A stretch of 32,259 nt of DNA from Mixta sp. Marseille-Q2659 (GTDB lineage Bacteria > Pseudomonadota > Gammaproteobacteria > Enterobacterales > Enterobacteriaceae). The DNA lies in NCBI RefSeq assembly GCF_940807255.1, contig NZ_CALNWY010000035.1:1-32259 (forward strand), in the 5' to 3' direction. The notes under the pieces are model-generated. The model saw only the letters and a program-made list of their open reading frames with translations. It made no database searches and was not told the DNA's origin. Both the position numbers and the translations under genes were made by a program. This document shows, one piece after another, positions 27,908-32,259 of the stretch (position 1 is its first letter; each line of letters opens with the position of its first letter).

Positions 27908-29038
27908 ATGAAAAAACTGCAACAGGATATGGATTTAACCCAAATTGTTTTTTCTTTGATGTTCATCCTGCTGATGATTGTCGCCAGTTTCTGGGTGGTA
28001 CAGCCATTTATCCTGGGTTTCGCCTGGGCCGCGATGGTCGTCATCGCCACTTGGCCATTGATGATTAAGCTCCAGCATCTGCTTTGGGGGCGACGTACGC
28101 TGGCAATTATCGCCATGACCCTGATCCTGCTGCTGCTGTTTATTATTCCGGTCGCGCTGCTGGTAAATAGCCTGATCGATAATATCGGCCCGGTTGTCGC
28201 CTGGGCAACCTCAGGCAATCTGCATCCGCCGCAGCTGAACTGGCTGAATGATATCCCGCTGGTCGGCGAGAAACTCTACAGCAGTTATCATCTGTTGCTG
28301 GACGGCGGCGGCAGCGCGCTGATGACCAAAGTTCAACCTTATGTTGGACGCACGACCGGCTTCTTTGTCGCTCAGGCTGGTCACTTTGGGCGTTTTCTGC
28401 TGCATCTTGGTTTGATGCTGCTGTTCAGCGTACTGCTTTACTGGCGCGGCGAGCAGGTCGGCAATGGTATCCGTCACTTCGCCTTCCGTCTGGCGGCGCG
28501 TCGGGGCGATGCTGCCGTGCTGCTGGCGGGTCAGGCGATTCGTGCGGTCGCGCTCGGCGTGGTGGTCACCGCGCTGGTACAGGGCGTGCTGGGCGGCATT
28601 GGCCTGGCGCTGTCAGGCGTTCCTTACGCAACCTTGCTGACGGTATTAATGATCCTTTTCTGCCTGGTACAGGCGGGGCCGCTGCCGGTACTGATACCAG
28701 CGGTTATCTGGCTTTACTGGAGTGGCGATACGACCTGGGGCACCGTACTGCTGGTCTGGAGCTGCGTGGTTGGCACGCTGGATAACGTGCTGCGACCGGT
28801 GCTGATTCGCATGGGCGCTGATTTGCCAATGATTCTGATTCTCTCCGGCGTTATCGGTGGGCTGGTCGCCTTTGGCATGATTGGCCTGTTTATCGGGCCG
28901 GTGGTGCTGGCGGTCTCTTATCGTCTGGTCTCAGTCTGGATGCATGAAGCGCCGATGCCGGATGAAGATCCCCATGACGTAGTAGATGAGTTGGCAGAAC
29001 ATTCAGAAGAGGTTAAGGAAGATAATCCCGCCCAATAA
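27908..29038 (+). CDS. ydiK: YdiK, AI-2E family inner-membrane transporter
   Basis: 376 residues (E. coli 370). AI-2 exporter-like (TqsA/PerM) family with about seven or eight membrane helices; substrate unknown. N terminus MKKLQQDMDLTQIVFSLMFI, a first helix pair at about 12-45 and 60-85, and the family C-terminal helix block GVIGGLVAFGMIGLFIGPVVL. The last 30 residues are acidic (EDPHDVVDELAEHSEEVKED). AAGGAT lies about ten bases before the ATG. It is divergent from ydiJ across 218 bases that contain two small hairpins (27834-27847 and 27852-27868) in its leader. A good terminator follows. Confidence 0.9.
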   Translation: MKKLQQDMDLTQIVFSLMFILLMIVASFWVVQPFILGFAWAAMVVIATWPLMIKLQHLLWGRRTLAIIAMTLILLLLFIIPVALLVNSLIDNIGPVVAWATSGNLHPPQLNWLNDIPLVGEKLYSSYHLLLDGGGSALMTKVQPYVGRTTGFFVAQAGHFGRFLLHLGLMLLFSVLLYWRGEQVGNGIRHFAFRLAARRGDAAVLLAGQAIRAVALGVVVTALVQGVLGGIGLALSGVPYATLLTVLMILFCLVQAGPLPVLIPAVIWLYWSGDTTWGTVLLVWSCVVGTLDNVLRPVLIRMGADLPMILILSGVIGGLVAFGMIGLFIGPVVLAVSYRLVSVWMHEAPMPDEDPHDVVDELAEHSEEVKEDNPAQ

Positions 29039-29046
29039 TCCTCTCT

Positions 29047-29076
29047 GCCGGACAGCACGCGCTGTCCGGCGCTTTT
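29047..29076 (+). terminator. Terminator after ydiK
   Basis: GCCGGACAGC / GCTGTCCGGC ten-pair stem with ACGC loop, followed by GCTTTT. Confidence 0.85.
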
Positions 29077-29242
29077 CCGCTCTCTGCCCTCGCCTGTTTT
29101 TCATTAAGACTGGTTAACTTTTAAACCCCATTACATCTTTTGAGGTAGTGCCAGGACGAAACAGATTACCGCAGGCACACTTTATACTGGATTGTACTAA
29201 GCGCACAAAAAATCGCACAAAATATAATGAACAGTTAACTAA

Positions 29243-29256
29243 TAAGAGGATTCTTA
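29243..29256. promoter_or_regulatory. RcsB box of rprA
   Basis: TAAGAGGATTCTTA, close to the RcsAB/RcsB consensus TAAGAATATTCCTA, ending immediately before the -35 region of rprA. Activation of rprA by RcsB is established in E. coli. Confidence 0.8.
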
Positions 29257-29285
29257 AAGACTGTAGGGGCGTTGCTGAATACTAT
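29257..29285 (+). promoter_or_regulatory. rprA promoter
   Basis: TACTAT at 29280-29285 as -10; the -35 position (29257-29262, AAGACT) is poor, as expected for an activator-dependent promoter. Confidence 0.65.
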
Positions 29286-29291
29286 GAGTCC

Positions 29292-29398
29292 CATGTTAAG
29301 GATCAAACCCCTGATTTTTAAACAACCTTTTTCCCCTGAGTAAAGTGAAGAATTGCTGTGTGTAGTCTTTGCCCATCCCATGTGATGGGCTTTTTTTT
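29292..29398 (+). ncRNA. rprA: RprA small regulatory RNA
   Basis: About 107 bases (E. coli RprA about 105). RprA is an Hfq-binding RNA, induced by the Rcs phosphorelay, that pairs with the rpoS leader and activates its translation. The 3' half is almost identical to E. coli: CCCCTGAGT (pairing core), then GAATTGCTGTGTGTAGTC, TTTGCCCATC, and the terminator GCCCATC...GATGGGC followed by eight T. The 5' half differs in sequence but folds alike: TTAAGGATCA (29296-29305) pairs with TGATTTTTAA (29312-29321) around AACCCC. Its position after ydiK is the E. coli position. The 5' end is inferred from the -10 box and is uncertain by a few bases. Confidence 0.92.
29371..29398 (+). terminator. RprA terminator
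   Basis: GCCCATC / GATGGGC seven-pair stem (middle CCATGT), then eight T. Forms the 3' end of RprA. Confidence 0.92.
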
Positions 29399-29412
29399 GT
29401 CTTTTTTCCAGT

Positions 29413-29437
29413 AAAAAGGCCGGAAATTCCGGCCTTT
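29413..29437 (-). terminator. Terminator after ppsA
   Basis: AAAGGCCGGAA / TTCCGGCCTTT eleven-pair stem with a one-base centre; on the minus strand it is followed by TTTTTAC. Confidence 0.8.
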
Positions 29438-29466
29438 ATCGTTAAGTAACATTCTTAAGTAATCTT

Positions 29467-31842
<2,376 letters not shown>

Positions 31843-31943
31843 CGGGACAATCCTTTTGTGATATTTAAGGGGGTACGCGGAACAGAAAAATTGCGCCTAT
31901 AACGCTTATTCAGCCTGGCACAGGGGATTGTAAAAGCGAAAGT

Positions 31944-31959
31944 GTTGAATCGTTAAAGC
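31944..31959. promoter_or_regulatory. Cra (FruR) site upstream of ppsA
   Basis: The core TGAATCGTTAAA (31946-31957) fits TGAAWCSNTHHW exactly. A TTATAG (31897-31902, minus strand) is the best -10, without a good -35, which fits the Cra-activated ppsA promoter known in E. coli. The site would centre near -60. Confidence 0.65.
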
Positions 31960-32259
31960 AGCATAAAAAAAGATATTTTAAGAAAACTCCGCCTGAAATA
32001 ACGCGTTTGCGCAACGCGACAAGTTTAAGCAAAAGTCTTTTTTATCAATAACTTTAATTAATGTAATCGCTTTACCTTTTTTATTTCGTTGCGCAACGAT
32101 AATTCCATTCCTTTAGCGATTTTTAGTGCCTGAAACTCGCAAAAAGATAAATAAAAACAGGAACGCCATTTCATTTATTTATAAATTCCGGTATCAGTTA
32201 AATCTTAAAGAATAAAATATTCAAAATAATTAAATATGAAATTTTAAGACCGTTATTAC
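31960..32259. other. A+T-rich tail of the window
   Basis: About 300 bases with no credible gene on either strand. It contains CGTTGCGCAACG (32087-32098), a 12-base palindrome, and CGCGTTTGCGCAACGCG (32002-32018), an imperfect one. In E. coli a divergent ppsR starts upstream of ppsA; it is not visible before the window ends. Confidence 0.6.

Noticed and set aside
32002..32098. Two GCGCAAC-type palindromes upstream of ppsA, possible operators
   Set aside because: Similar TTGCGCAA motifs also occur near 6211 and 6462 without clear promoter association; I cannot tie them to a known regulator.

Overview
The window is a core-chromosome segment of a gamma-proteobacterium in the order Enterobacterales. 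Gene order and protein sequences follow the E. coli ydhF–ppsA region closely. The exceptions are absence of nemRA, lhr, sodB and ydhP, an eptA gene beside ydhL, three valine tRNAs, and ppsA directly after rprA. This pattern, with about 50-55% GC, suggests Erwiniaceae (Pantoea/Mixta/Erwinia type); the genus is inference. I see no prophage, insertion sequence, CRISPR array or rRNA gene.

Layout. 1-5.0 kb: ydhF, ydhL, eptA, gloA, rnt, grxD. 5.4-9.9 kb: mepH, the 29-codon membrane-peptide gene ynhF, purR with its own operator, then the divergent punR/punC purine-nucleoside export pair. 10.2-13.7 kb: cfa with a long structured leader, ribE, and mdtK. 13.8-16.6 kb: three tRNA-Val(GAC) genes, pykF with a Cra site, and lpp. 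16.7-23.4 kb, minus strand: ldtE and the complete sufABCDSE operon. 23.8-24.2 kb: an unrecognised gene under a strong Fur box, divergent from suf. 24.2-29.0 kb: menI-ydiJ, and ydiK. 29.2-31.8 kb: the small RNA RprA with an RcsB box, and ppsA with a Cra site.

Themes. Envelope genes are frequent: eptA (lipid A), mepH and ldtE (peptidoglycan), lpp (the lipoprotein tied to peptidoglycan), cfa (phospholipid) and RprA (output of the Rcs envelope-stress system). Iron handling is the second theme: suf, the Fur-box gene, and grxD. Central carbon is the third: pykF and ppsA catalyse opposing steps and both carry Cra-type sites.

The most unusual property is that four genes (punR, mdtK, the Fur-box gene and ydiJ) are each broken by tiny indels. 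mdtK has two, 50 bases apart. Restoring the missing bases gives family-typical lengths for the three recognised genes, so these look like recent lesions or sequence errors. Other unexplained signals are a perfect 32-base palindrome upstream of gloA and a SlyA-like site before cfa. I did not find a convincing new multi-gene system; this is mostly ordinary core genome with a few regulatory details worth checking.
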